In this document: positions 48,488 through 62,300 of the stretch, piece after piece
How the letters are laid out: each line of letters starts with the position of its first letter
How positions within the stretch are numbered: position 1 is the stretch's first letter
Origin: Rhypophila decipiens
Lineage: Eukaryota > Ascomycota > Sordariomycetes > Sordariales > Naviculisporaceae
Length of the DNA: 64,000 nucleotides
Assembly: GCA_033297075.1 (NCBI GenBank)
Contig: MU858145.1
Location: 1 to 64,000 of the forward strand
Reading direction: 5' to 3'
Program-made: the position numbers and the translations under genes
The notes under the pieces: generated by a model
Databases searched by the model: none
What the model was told of the DNA's origin: nothing
Seen by the model: the letters and a program-made list of their open reading frames with translations, nothing else

Positions 48488-50387
48488 ACCTTTTGATGGT
48501 CAAAAGGCGTTCACGGTGTTTCTGGGTTCTTTCCTCGCATTGCTGAATTCTTGTCTGCATTTGGTTGCATGGCACTCAAAACCTTCGCGCTGATATCTTT
48601 GATTCCATTTCATTCTTTGGGGAGTTGGAGCCAAAACTTTGTTTAGACAAAAGGAACATATTTGAGTTTGGCCCTTCTTGTGATACATGAAGGCCAGGTT
48701 GTGTGCAATTTACTACATAAGTCGTATTCATAGTATCTTGTGAATTGTTGCTCAGTTTGAAGGAGGACAGCGGGCTTGGAGCGGGATCATGATAAAAAAC
48801 AGTCTGGGTTGACCAGCCGCGTGCCAGCCAAGGATGGGGTGTTACAAACTGGAACCTCAATTCAGGCTGGATTTTATCCACTGATGAGGGACTTTCCGAA
48901 CATCGGGCCTCTAGATGGACCGTTGCCGTGTCCACTGATAAACGACCTATCCGCTTCCCGGTGACCCCTCCCGTCAGGAGCCCCCCGTTTTCATCGTGAA
49001 CCGATGGCTGCCGTTGAAGTGCTCAAGTGGAAGTTCCCACGGGCAAGTGAGCGCTTACTAACATACGGTCCGTTCTAGTATGACGCAATGGATAAATCCT
49101 CCAGTTGTGACTAATAAGAAATGCATGTTGAAGGTGCGATTTGGAAGCGAGGAGGGGGCAAAGTGACGCGCCTTTGACCCCCAAAGGGTAGGGGCAGGGG
49201 TTAACACCGAACTGTATCCGAAGAAAAGAAAAAGAAAAAAGCAACTTGCAGGTCCACCCGACGACGGACGACTTTGGTGGACTGATGGAGCTTTGTGAAT
49301 TCCTGGAAGAAGTTTAGGTAATTTCTTTCCTCAAACCAGTCTCGTTCTTCCTGCAACTCGAACTAGGAAGCTGCACTGACAGAGCATTGCCCTACCCCCG
49401 AGAGCTCTAGCCTCTGCCTTTGTTTCTCTCACCAGCTACCACTTACACACGGGACACCTCAAGGGGTGTAGTGCGGATAACCTAAGAGGGTACTCCCGTC
49501 TCGACCCTTGCCTTCCGCACATGCGGCACATCATCGACAACCAATACCGACAAGGCAGAGACTTACCATTGCCTGTCTCTTTGTTTATGCCGGTTACCTG
49601 ACTGGGATTGCATTTTCATTTTAACAAACGTCACTTACATGAGTGGGGTCGCTGGGTATTGCAAGTGACAGCCACTGCTAAGTTCTAACGCACCTGCCCC
49701 AGTTCCATTATCGACGTTTCCTGGTAAAGGTAAATACCGTCCTTACCTTCCCAGTGAAGGAGGTCTAGATCTTTGGCCCCGGGCTGACTCCGGAAGGAAC
49801 CCTGTACAGCAACCGACCTGGAAAGTGCCTCAAGATTTTGGGTGGAGCGGAAACGGCACCAAGTTGATCTACTCCCGAGTGACGGGAACCACACCAAGGA
49901 TCTGACATGGTTACAGCAAGACCCGGCATTCACGACCACGTCTCAACCGATATCACCACCAGAACCCGCAAAACAAGCCTCAAGAAGGTCAATTTTCAAT
50001 TCATCCGACCCCATCCCACCTCGTTGGTGACCAATAACGCCCACCTGGAAACAAATCCACCTTCTTCGACTCGTGGGTAGCACGTCGGCTCGTCGGGCCA
50101 ATCAGAGCGAAGGTATTTCGGCTCACCATCTTGACTTACACACAGCGTGACAAACCAGGTACCTCCTTGACCAGCGCTAGCGAGTGACGGGAGCTGTTTG
50201 ACTAGGTACCAAGCATATTAGTGAGTTTGGTCTATAGAATGCCCAGTTGATGAAAAAGAAAACCGAAAATTCTGAACTCTTTCTGCTAGGTTACGTCTGA
50301 TCGACATTCATTCGACATTCCCATCAGGCCGGCTGCTGACTGACGTCGTCCACTCCACCCTCACGGTTGTTCGAATATACAAGCACA
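48488..50387. other. 1.9-kb spacer between sidA and the siderophore NRPS
   Basis: This is the NRPS promoter region. It has no perfect ATCWGATAA site; a partial CTGATAA is at 48935-48941 and a GGATAA near 49475. No gene is supported, and the frames seen are short and featureless. Confidence 0.5.
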
Positions 50388-53300
50388 ATGTCAACCATGT
50401 CCGAGGACGACAGGCCACTTTCTATACTCAATTACCCAGCCTCACGTCTCCCGGGTCCCAGATTGCTTCATCAGCTCGTCCAGACCAACTCCTCGGAAGG
50501 AATTCCAGCTATTGATTTCCTTCCTGACACTATTACCAGCAATTCACCAACCAGCAGCCCATTCGACCAACACCGGTCCCTATCATACAGAAAACTGCAC
50601 CATGACTCGGATCGACTGGCAGCGAGGATATGGGACTTTGGCGGGAGAGACACTGCCATCGAGAAGTTCATAGTTCCGGTGCTACTTCCCCAGGGTCCAG
50701 AGCTTTACGTTGCTCTTCTCGCCATATTGAAAGCAGGGGGAGCTTTTTGCCCGTTGAATCTCGACATACCCTTGGAACGTGCGAGGTTCATTCTTGGCGA
50801 CGTCTCTGCCACAGTTGTAATCACCAACTCGGAGTTAGCTTCGAGGATCCCCGCCGACCCCAACACGATCATCTACCGAATTGACGATACGGATTTGTCA
50901 ACTCAGCCACCGTCTAATACGTCAAAGAACTGCAGAGTTCCTATTCCCAGCGACCTTGCCTATGTCATGTACACCTCAGGCTCAACTGGAACTCCCAAAG
51001 GGGTGGGCGTCTCACATGATGCCGCTACTCAAAGTTTGCTCGCTCACAACCGACACATCCCTGAATTCTCGAGATTTCTCCAGTTTGCCGCTCCGACATT
51101 TGACGTATCGGTGTTTGAAATCTTCTTTCCCCTTTTTAGAGGCAAAACCCTGGTCAGCTGCTCGCGGTCAGCCATGCTCAACGATCTTCCGGGGGTGATA
51201 AAAGCCATGGACGTGGACGCCTGTGAGCTGACGCCAACAGTGGCCGGAAGCTTGCTCCGCAAGAGGCAGAATGCCCCCAGCCTGAAAATTCTCCTCACCA
51301 TCGGCGAGATGCTCACAAAACCAGTTGTGGAGGAGTTTGGTGGCGGTCCGGGGGGGGAGGAAAGCATGCTATGGGCCATGTACGGGCCTACAGAGGCAGC
51401 CATACACTGCACACTTCAGCCAGCGTTCAGTAATGGCTCTGGCGTTGGCAACATTGGCATCCCCTTGGACACTGTATCTGCATTTATTCTCGACATGTCC
51501 GAGGATGGAGACACCGGCGAGCAGGCGGACTTGAGGATTCTACCAAGAGGCGAGGTGGGAGAGCTTGCGGTGGGTGGCTATCAAGTGGCAGACGGATACA
51601 TCAACCGCCCAGAGATGACGGCCAAGTCCTTTATTCAGACGCTGCATGGTCGACTGTATCGGACCGGCGATAAAGCGAGGATACGAGCCGATGGAACGCT
51701 CGAGTGTCTTGGTCGGATATCAGAGGGTCAGGTGAAGCTTCGTGGACAGCGAATCGAGCTTGGCGAGATTGAGCATGCTGCTCTAAAAGCCCCAGGCTGC
51801 CACAGTGCTTTCGCGGCAGTAATCCGAAACATCCTAGTCCTGTTTTGCGCGGTGGACGACGTGAGTGCTAAGGGCTCAGCACGGGCAATTCAAAAGTCGT
51901 GTGACGAGTGGCTCCCACGGTTCATGGTGCCCGGGGATATCGTGGTCATGAGCGAATTCCCTCGACTCCCATCTGGCAAGGCTGACAGGAAGAGGCTGGT
52001 TGCAGAGTACTCGGAAAACCAGGGACCACCTGAAGATGGCAGGCAAGTCTCAGACAATGTCAGGTCAAATTCAAGGGACCAGGTGGAACTAACGCTTTGT
52101 CGTGTGGCATCTGACGTGCTTGGGATGGATGTAGACTCAGATCAGTATCTCGCAAGGGCGGGAATGGACTCTTTGGTCGCTATCAAGTTTGCCTCGGCTC
52201 TTCGGCAAGTCGGTATTGAGGCCAGCGTGGCCGACATTCTCAGCGCGAGGACGATCTCGGCTCTACGTGGACAGTTGCAGGCGGCTTTGAAGTCGATATC
52301 CTCAACCGCAAGCAGTTCGTTTAAAGAGATTGACTCTGCAGGGCCAGATATCTCCAAGATGTTATCGGCTGTTCCCGCTCTGCATGGTATCCCCGAGAAG
52401 GACATTACCCGCATCTATCCTTGTACACCTCTTCAAGTTGCGATGCTTGCAGAGACCAAGATGAACCCCAAAACGTACTGCAACTGGGTTGAACTCAGTT
52501 TTCCGTCGGAACACGATGGAGATGTAATCATCTCGTCGCTCTTGCAGATCTCCCAAGCTAACGAGGCACTGCGGACCGGGTTTATTTTTGATGGGGAGCG
52601 GTTCTACCAGGTCATCTTCGCAGAGCTTGAGTCGTCCTTTGCCACAATCGTTGAGGCTGAGCGTGTTGTCAAAGAATTCGAAATGTCATCCGACATGGAC
52701 TTTTTACGGCCATTTCGCGTTCAGATAGCCACGGACCGGGACCCAGATGCAAAGACTAGAACCGTCGTGCTACAGCTTCATCACGCAGTCTATGACGGAT
52801 GGTCCATGGATATCATTCTGGACCAGCTTGCGGCTCTTCTTGAACAGCGTCCAAAGGTCATCGAACAGCCCCCCAGGGTCAAGCCAGCAGCGCCCAAAGC
52901 GCTGATAAAGCTGCCCAAAACCATCACGCAAACACTCAGGGCATTTGCCCGATCCTCAAAATCTCTTGTGCAGTTGACAAAAGGACAGCGGCCGCCTGAG
53001 GCGCCTCCGCGAGTAACTCCTGAAGATGGGTCCAAAGTTCAGACAGCGTCACCAAAGGCCCGGCCTCAGTTCCATGAGGTAGCTGCGTACTACCACTCCG
53101 ATCTCTTCCAAAAAGACAGCGAGACAGCGAGGGAGTACTGGGCAGCGAACCTGGCTGGATACCAGCCTCCTCCATTCCCCATCCTGAGAGGAGATCAATC
53201 CAGCCGGTCAGATATTGTCTCGACATCACTCTCCTTTGAGATGTCCACGACGTCTTTGAAAGAAGCTCTGTCGAGCATTGATATTTCACAGCAGACCATA

Positions 53301-56300
53301 TTCCAGGCAGCCGTAGCGTGGCTCTGGGGGTCACTTGTCGGCGTCGAAGACATTGTGTTCGGGACAGTAACCTCGGGCAGAACAATACCTGTGGCTGGTA
53401 TCGAGGATATTGTCGGGCCATGCATTGCCAGCGTTCCCATTCGCACAAATCTCGCCAGTTTCCGGACTGTCCGGGATCTGATTACCGGTATTCATGCAGC
53501 AAATCGCGCCGTTCTCCGTCACGGTATCCTTCCGCTATCAGAGATCAAGCAAGTCGCGGGCCTTCTTCCTGGACAGTCCATGTACGACCTTCTCTTTGTC
53601 TACCAAGAGTCATTATACAGCAAGAGGGGCTCTTGTCGGACCATTGCACGAGTTGCCCAGCGGGACTATCTGGAGACGAAATTACTCATCGAGGTCGAGC
53701 CGGGGGAGGAGCTTCAGCATCAAGATCAATCCCGATTTCACTGCACGTTCACCTACCAGTCGGAATATATCCCAGAAGAGTTCATAGAAACATTTGGGGC
53801 GTCGATCCAGGCGCTGGTCTTGGCAATTTTGGACGACTTCAACCGTGAGCTGCCAGAGTTGCAACAGTCCTTTCCTCGAAGCCTTTTGTCGATACACAAC
53901 GCGGCTTACGAGACATTCAAGGGCATTCCTGATCTTGCCCTCGCAGTTGAGGCTGCCGCAACCGAGTGCGCGGACAAAGATGCGCTGTGTTTCGCCGATT
54001 TCATCTCAGAGGACACCCTCAAGACAACGACAATCTCCTTCTCGGGCCTCAATAAGATGGCCAATCAGATCGCATGGCTTATTCGAGAACACGGTGTGAC
54101 TGAAGGCGAGCCTGTTGCCATCGTCATGGAGAAGTCGGTGCTGCTATATGCGGGAATCCTCGCCATCTTAAAGGCTGGGTGTGCATACTTGCCACTTTTA
54201 CCAAGCACCCCCCTCGCCAGAGTGGATGCGATATTCAGTCAGGCCAACATCAAGGTTTGCATCACGGATACTCCCACAAAGGCAGCAATGAAAGATGCCT
54301 TCCATGCCTGCCCTTGCAACTTGATCGACATTCAGACCACACCACTGGAGTCCTTTCCGAGTTGGAATCCCGATCGTACAATTGACCCGACGCGAATTGC
54401 CTACATCATCTATACATCGGGCAGTACTGGCACTCCGAAAGGTGTCTGCGTGACGCAACTCAACATTATGAGCAACTTGGATGTCCTGTCGCAGATATAC
54501 CCTGTCACAAACGAGTCCCGGCTACTCCAATCCTGCTCTCAAGCATTCGACGTCTCTGTTTTTGAGATCTTTTTCTCTTGGACTCGCGGGATGTGCCTCT
54601 GTTCTGCAACCAACGACGTCCTTTTTGCCGACCTCGAACACTCGATTCGGAAACTTGGAGTCACTCACCTCAGTATGACTCCCACCGTCGCGTCTCTGAT
54701 CAGCCCAGACAACGTTCCCAGAGTCGAGTTTCTGGTCACATCCGGAGAGGCCATGACAGAGGTGGTGACACGCAAGTGGGCACGCCAGCTCTACCAGGGC
54801 TACGGACCGTCCGAGACAACCAACATCTGCAGCGTCAAGAAGATGGACTCTGGGCCACAGAGACCAATCATACAACACCTTGGATGGTCGTTCAGGAATA
54901 CCTCGACGTTTGTTTTGTTCCGCGACAGCCTAGAGGTGGCTCCGAAGGGATGCTTTGGTGAGCTTTGCTTTGGCGGCGACCAGGTGGCGCAGGGGTATTT
55001 GAACATGCCCGATTTGACAGCCGCCAGGTTTATCCAACACGCGCAATACGGGAGACTATATCGGTCTGGCGATTTGGGGCGAATGTTGCCTGACGGCTCC
55101 ATGGTCATCTCTGGCCGTGTCGATGACCAAATCAAGATACGGGGACAGCGTGTGGAGCTTGGGGAGATCAGCACAATTGTCGGGCAGTCCGAGGCTGTTG
55201 CTGACTGCACCACTCTGTTTATTAATGGAGATGGCACTGGAAAAGAGATGATTGCTGTGTTCTTTGTGCCAAAGGAGGAGCCCAAGGAGTCGCATTTCCA
55301 TCTGTTGGAAATACGCCAGAGTCTCGGCCAAGTTGTGCAAGACATCTTCCATGACCTGTCCGCAAGACTACCCGGCTACATGGTGCCTGCTGTCGTCATT
55401 CCGCTCTCAGTTCTCCCAGTGACCCCGGCAGGTAAACTTGACCGTCGACGGCTTGGAGAAACACTCAGGGGACTGGATCAAGACTATCTGGTCTTGGCCA
55501 GCCAAAGAGCGGATCCCGAGTCCCGCGAAGACGATGGAACGTGGTCCGACAACGAGAGGCAGATTGCTACGGTCGTGGCAACAGTGTTTGGTGTCGACAA
55601 GAGCGAAATCCGGAGATGGACGCCACTTACACTCCTGGGCCTCGACTCCATCTCTGCTATCAGACTCTCCAAGCAGTTACACGAGGCTCTTGATGCACGT
55701 GTGCCCATCACGACTATTCTTCGTAGTCCAACTGTCGGAAAACTTGCCCAGGCCGTGGCTGGAGTTGGTCACTGCCATGGACATTCCTCTGCATCCGAAG
55801 AGCATATGGAGCTGCTTCCACCCGAGATTGCTCAATCAGTCACAGCAAGGCTGAAGCACCAAGGGAGTGTGGCAGAGAGAATTCTGCCTTGCACAGCACT
55901 TCAGGAGGCCATGTTGATGGCATCTTCGGATGGATCCTATTTGAACAAGATGCTATTCCGAATCAATGGTGATCCCAAGAGCGTCATACGGGCTTGGAAG
56001 GCCATGTGTCACAGACACGGCATCTTGCGTACCTGTTTTGTTTCTACTGAGAGTCCCCGGTGGCCTGTTGTTCAGGTTGTGTTGGAGGATTGGGAGCACT
56101 CTTGGATGGAGATCGACGCGTCTGGTCGGGAAATGGAGGACTGCGTGGCTGAACATGCCTCGACCCTTCCACTTGCCTTTGATACTCTGCAGCCCGTGGT
56201 CTCATTTGCTACCCTTTTCAGGGGTAGCGAAACCTACTTCTCTTTCGTGTGCCACCACGCTCTTTATGATGGCGTCGCCATGGAGCGGCTTCTCTTTGAG

Positions 56301-59300
56301 GTTGAGCAACATGTTTCGGGTGTTCATCTCGTTACGCCTCCGGCATATGAGTCGTTCATACAGTGCTCTTTGGGACTGCAGACTGATGAGTCGTTGGGCT
56401 TTTGGCTTAGCCACCTGGATGGCCATAGACCCAAACTCATTACAGGGTTCAAAGCTGGCGGCTCCAGGACGCTCTCGCAGCCCACGGTCAGCAGGACCCT
56501 GGAGATGGGACTGACACAGCTCAATGGCATGACCAAGCACCTTGGCGTGTCTCTACGCTCCGTCACCCAGTCAGCGTGGGCCATCACACTAGCAAATCTC
56601 TTCCAAACCGATGATGTCTGCTTCGGAAGCGTCGTTAGCGGGCGGACTTTGCCGATTGACCGCATCGACGACCTGGTGGCCCCTTGCTTCAACACGGTTC
56701 CTATCCGGGTGAACCTCTGTGATGCGGGCTCTTGCAATCTTGATGTGGTCAAGATTTTGCAGCATCTTGGAACGGAGCTTCTCCAGCATCAGTTTACGCC
56801 CCTGCGACGGACCTTGCAGAAATTATCATCACGTTTCCATTCTCAGTCGGACATTGGAAGAAGTCATGGGCATTCCAAGTTATTTGATACGCTTTTCCTT
56901 TTACAACACCCACCCAGACTTCTTGATGAGTCTATCTGGAGCCTGGAGAAGGATGAGGGCAGCATGGATGTAAGTCTTCTGTGCTCCTCCAAGATAAGCA
57001 CCAACTGACATTTTCCGGACTCTTTCAGGTTCCTGTTGTTTGTGAAATTATACCTGATACCCACTCGGATTTGCTTATAGTCCACCTGCATCTGGAACGG
57101 TGAGTAAACGGTGATGGTTCTTGAAGCATGTTGTAGTGGGTTCTTCTGCTGACTCGGGCATTTCCAGGAACCGATTTCCGCTGGAGCTGCCGAGCATTGT
57201 ATTGGACTTGTTTTTCAACGCTTTGCACTCATTGTTACGATACCCTGATTCTTCTATTTCTTTGCGCGATAGCCTATCTCTTGATCTGAGACAGAGGCTT
57301 GAACGGCTGTCTTATGAGCGGCCGGCGATTGAGATTCGGGACAACGGATTCGAGTCAACCTCGGAGGATGAAAACACTTGGACCCGGACGGAATGCATAA
57401 TCAGGACAGCTCTTTCCGCTCTGTCATCATATCCCCAGACCCGCATCAACCGCGCCACCACCATCTACCAGCTGGGTCTGGACAGCATCAGTGCAGTCCA
57501 GATCGCTTCTCTGCTTCGCAAACAAGGACTCAATCTCACTGCGAGTGACGTCATCAGCAATCCGACTTGCGAGAGTCTAGCCTGCCACCTCGAGGCCGTA
57601 AGAGCACCCTCCAACACGCAAGGGGCAACGTTCGACCTACCAGGATTCCAACGCCAAGTTCAAGGCCAGATCGAGCAGTACGGTTTCGGTCCGGGTGTGG
57701 TTGAGCATGTCCTCCCCTGCTCTGCCCTCCAGGCCGGAATGATGGCCCAGTTCTTTCAGTCCGGCGGAAAAGACTATTTCAACTACATTGATTTCGAGAT
57801 GGACAAAACCGTTGATGTTGAAGCCCTGCTTGGTGCCTGGCGAGTTCTCTATCAGGCCCACCCGATTCTGCGCACAAGACTGGTCCCCATCGAACACAGG
57901 GATCACAGCTACGCCATGGTGCAGTTCAGGTCTTCTTTCTATCCGCTCCCAGTCTCGAATCACGTGGAGCTTGGAAACGTCTTTTGCGTGGAAAAATGGA
58001 GACTCGATGCAGCTCATAACGCCGCCATGGCTCCTCATGGCCAGCTTTGGAACGTTGCACTGGTGAAGACTGACCAGGGTATTTTTCAGCACCTTGCCAT
58101 ACACCATTGCTTGTACGATGCACACTCTCTGCAGTTGCTTCTCGCGGATCTGGCCAAGGCGGTCCGTGGGGACTCGGAGCAGATCAAGCCAGCGCTGCAG
58201 GCCAATATGCGACTAGCTGTTACTGAAATACTGGCACAGAGTTCAGCAAGTGCTGGGTCATCTCAAGGCTTCTGGGAGAGCCAAGCAAATAAGACCGTGA
58301 TCAACAGTTTCCCGGTCATGACACCGCTCCGGGAATCTCCAAGACAAGTCTTGGTGGAATCCTTCACCGGCAGCCTGGGCTTCGTGGAGGTCGAGCGCGC
58401 TGTGGCCGAGTCTGGATATCCAATGCAAACTGTCCTGCAGGCAGCATGGACCAGAATTCTTTCGTCGTACCTTGGGGAAGCAGCGGTGGTCTTTGGCGTT
58501 GTTTTGTCGGGGCGGAATACCGAGGCTACGCAGAAGGCCATGGTACCTTGCATCACAACGCTCCCCGTTATATCAACAAACAAGGCTTCGAACCAGGAGC
58601 TTCTGCAGCAAATGTTGGAATACAACACTGAGTTGTTCAAGCAACAGCACCAACCTCTTGGTCGAATCCAGAAGTGGCTGGGCGTCCCCGAGGCAAGGGT
58701 GTTTGACACACTGCTGGTGTACCAGAAATTTGACGTCGACACATGTTCAGTACAGCGTCAGCCATGGAGAGTGATCAGTGACCAAGCCACAGTCGACTAC
58801 CCTCTGTCGATCGAAATCGAGCCACAACCAGGGGACAAACTGAGGTATAGCATGACATTTTTCAGCGACGTTTTGCCCAAGGAGCAGGCACAGATCCTTC
58901 TACAGCAATTCGATGCCGTGGTCGCTCACTTGGCTTTGAGGCCAGCTGGTAATGAAGATGACCTTCTCCAACATGCTCCTGGGTTATTTTCCGTCCTTCC
59001 TCCCCAAAAGCCTCATCTCCCGGGACCAGTCAGATTCCTCCACCAGTTTGTTGAAAAGCAAGCTAGCGAGACACCTCATTCTACTGCCCTTCATTTTGTT
59101 GACAGTCTCGAAGGGGACAAGGTCGTGGGGAGGAAATGGTCGTATCAAGAGCTTGACGAGAATGGCAACCGTGTTGCAAATTTGATCCTACCCAGGGTCA
59201 AGCCGGGAGACCTTGTTGCCATCAATTTTGAGAAGTGCCCCGAGGCCTACTTCTCCATCTTGGGCGTACTCAAGGCCGGATGCTCGTTTGTCGCACTCGA

Positions 59301-62300
59301 TCCCGAAGCGCCAGCGCAGAGGAAACAGTTCATCATACAGGACTCTGGCGCGGCCTTGATCTTGTCCTCTAGAGAACAGGGCGGGATTCTGGGCCTTGAG
59401 ATTTCTGCGCCGGTACTCGTGGTCGAAGAGGAAGTGTTGAGCCGGCAGCCATCGCACAGGCCCATATTGAGCCGTGAACTTGAGCCAAGCGATGTCTGCT
59501 ACTGTCTTTACACCTCGGGAACAACCGGCGTGCCCAAGGGATGCGAGATCACACACGAGAACACGGTCCAATGTATGCTGGCGTTCAGAGAAATCTTCCA
59601 AGGGCGGTGGAGCCCTTCTTCCCGGTGGCTACAGTTTGCTTCGCTGCATTTTGACGTGTCGGTGCTCGAACAGTACTGGAGTTGGTCAGTTGGCATCACG
59701 CTGGTCGGCGCCCCTCGAGACTTGATTCTCGAGGACCTGTCCGGGACGATTAGCAAGCTCGAGATCACCCACATTGATCTCACGCCCAGTTTGGCCCGTC
59801 TTGTGCATCCAGACGACGTACCCACTCTATGCAGCGGTGTTTTCATCACGGGCGGCGAGTCGCTCAAACAGGAGATCCTCGACGTTTGGGGCTCCCAGGG
59901 TGTCATCTACAACTTCTATGGACCCACCGAGGCTACGATTGGTGTGACCGTCTATCCCCGAGTTCCACAGAACGGGCGGGCGTCCAATATTGGAAGACAG
60001 TTCCTGAATGTTGGGTCCTATGTGCTAAAGTCCGGGACCAGCACGCCCGTCCTCAAGGGAGCCGTTGGCGAGCTCTGCGTCTCCGGCAAGCTGGTGGGCA
60101 AGGGCTATCTCAGGCGAGATGAGCTGACGGCGGAGAGATTCCCTACCCTTGACCGGTTTGGAGAACGCGTATATCGCACTGGAGACCTGGTCCGCGTGCT
60201 GCACGACGGCTGCTTCGAATTCCTGGGCCGAGCAGACGACCAAGTCAAGCTCAGAGGCCAGCGACTGGAGATCGGCGAGATCAACCACGCCATCCGGACC
60301 GGAGTCCAAGAGATCAAGGACATTGCCACGATCGTGGTGCGAAACGAGAGACAAGAAAAGGATTTCCTTGTTTCGTTTATCACGGCCGAGAGCCAAGTGA
60401 GGCGCTGGTCGGGCAGGGAGAAAGCGCAAGTCATCAACAACCTCGAGGCTCAGCATCTCTGTCGAAGCGCCAGACTTGCCTGTCAGTCCAAACTACCTGG
60501 TTATATGGTTCCGACTTATATCCTTCAACTTCCATTCATCCCTCTCTCGCCGAACAACAAGGCCGAGATAAAAGAGCTCAAGACTTTGTTCCAAGGTCTA
60601 TCCCAAGACGAGCTTGTATCCCTCTCATCCTGGGCTAATGGGTCTGGGAGCCGAGTGCTGACCGAGTCTGGGAACAAGATTGCTCGGGTAATCGCTGCCA
60701 TGCAGGCAGTGGACTCTCGTACCATCAGCGCGGCCACAAGCATCTTTGAACTCGGCATTGATTCCATCTCGGTGCTTCGGCTGGCTCGGGCCCTCAGAAC
60801 GGAGGGTTTCCCACAGGCCAACCCGTCAGTGATCTTGAAAAATCCCATGCTAGGCGATTTGTCGCATGCTCTGGACTCGCAGCAGCCATCACAAACAGCC
60901 TCGCTCGTGGCGGCAGCTCGCCAGACCGTTAGGGCATGTGCTCACAGATACCGATCCCAAATGAGCAGGGAGCTGGGGACTAGCCAGCAAGAGATCGAGT
61001 ATATTGCACCTTGCTCGCCACTGCAGGCTGGCATGATTTCCAGATCAGCCTTGGATGGCGCCTACTTTAATACGTTCAAGTTCAAGCTGGAGACGGGCAC
61101 GTCGGTTTCGACGCTCCACCAAGCATGGCAGAAAACTGCCGATGCGTTTTCAGTCTTGAGAACGGTCTTTATCAAGACGACAGATGGTTATGTTCAAGTG
61201 GCGTTGAAGAATCGCCGAGTTCCGTGGCAGACCATCAGCTGCAAATCCTCAAACAGTCCCGACTCACGAGCCGAGAGCACCATGCAGGCCAGATGGGAAG
61301 CCTGGGTTGCCGACAACTCTGAGAATATGACTCGGCCTATTGAGCTTCTGCTTGTCGATAACGAGCTGCTCGTTCTTCATCTTTTTCATGGACTCTACGA
61401 TGCCAATAGTTTGGACATGGTTCTCGACCGCGTTGTTGCAGAGTATCGCGCTCTCGAGAAGCCCGCCACGTCCAAGAGAGATGAGGCACATGTCAACAAT
61501 GCCCCTTCATTTTTGGAAGCCTTGTGCCATGGTCCTCTGCAGAGCTTTGGTAGCTGCAGACAATTTTGGGTTGATCATTTGAGAGACATCAAGCTCGATC
61601 CGCTTCGAAGGGCAGATCGACATCGGCCTGGGACTTCATTGGCTGTATCCGCTCGTCGTGAAGTCTCCTTCCACCACCTCGAGATGCTCAGGACACGTCT
61701 CGGAGTCACCCATCAAGCCATTGTTCAAGCGGCATGGTGCTGGGTTTTGTTCAAGCACTTCTCTATTGAACCAACCATTGGCATGGTCGTGTCCGGACGG
61801 GCCATGGAGCTGGACGGTGCCGACAGAGTGGTTGGGCCACTGTTCAACACTCTTCCCTTCCATCTTCGGGTCCGGAGAAAGTCAGAGCTGAGCTGGTCAT
61901 GCATCATCCGCCAGTGTCACGAGTTTAACAGTTCCGTCATGGCGTTCCAACATGTTCCCTTGAGGGATATACAAAAGTGGTGTTATTCAGGCCAGCCAGT
62001 CTTTGACATTCTTTTCTCCTTCCAGCGACAAGAGCACTGTGTGGCTGAAAGCAACGGACTATGGGAGGAGGTGGACACGCAGCTTGTTGCCGACTATCCT
62101 CTGGCTCTGGAAGCTACCCTGACGCCAAGTAATAACCTCTGTCTTTTCGCTGTTGGGGATGGGCTTGCTGTCAGAGAGACTGATATTCAAGCGTTGCTGC
62201 ACACCTTGGATAGCAGTTTGGGTAGCATGGCTCGGAGTCCAGATGAGCCTCTGGTCGCCGAGGACTTGCTACAGAACGGCGCAAGCCATGATATCATGTC

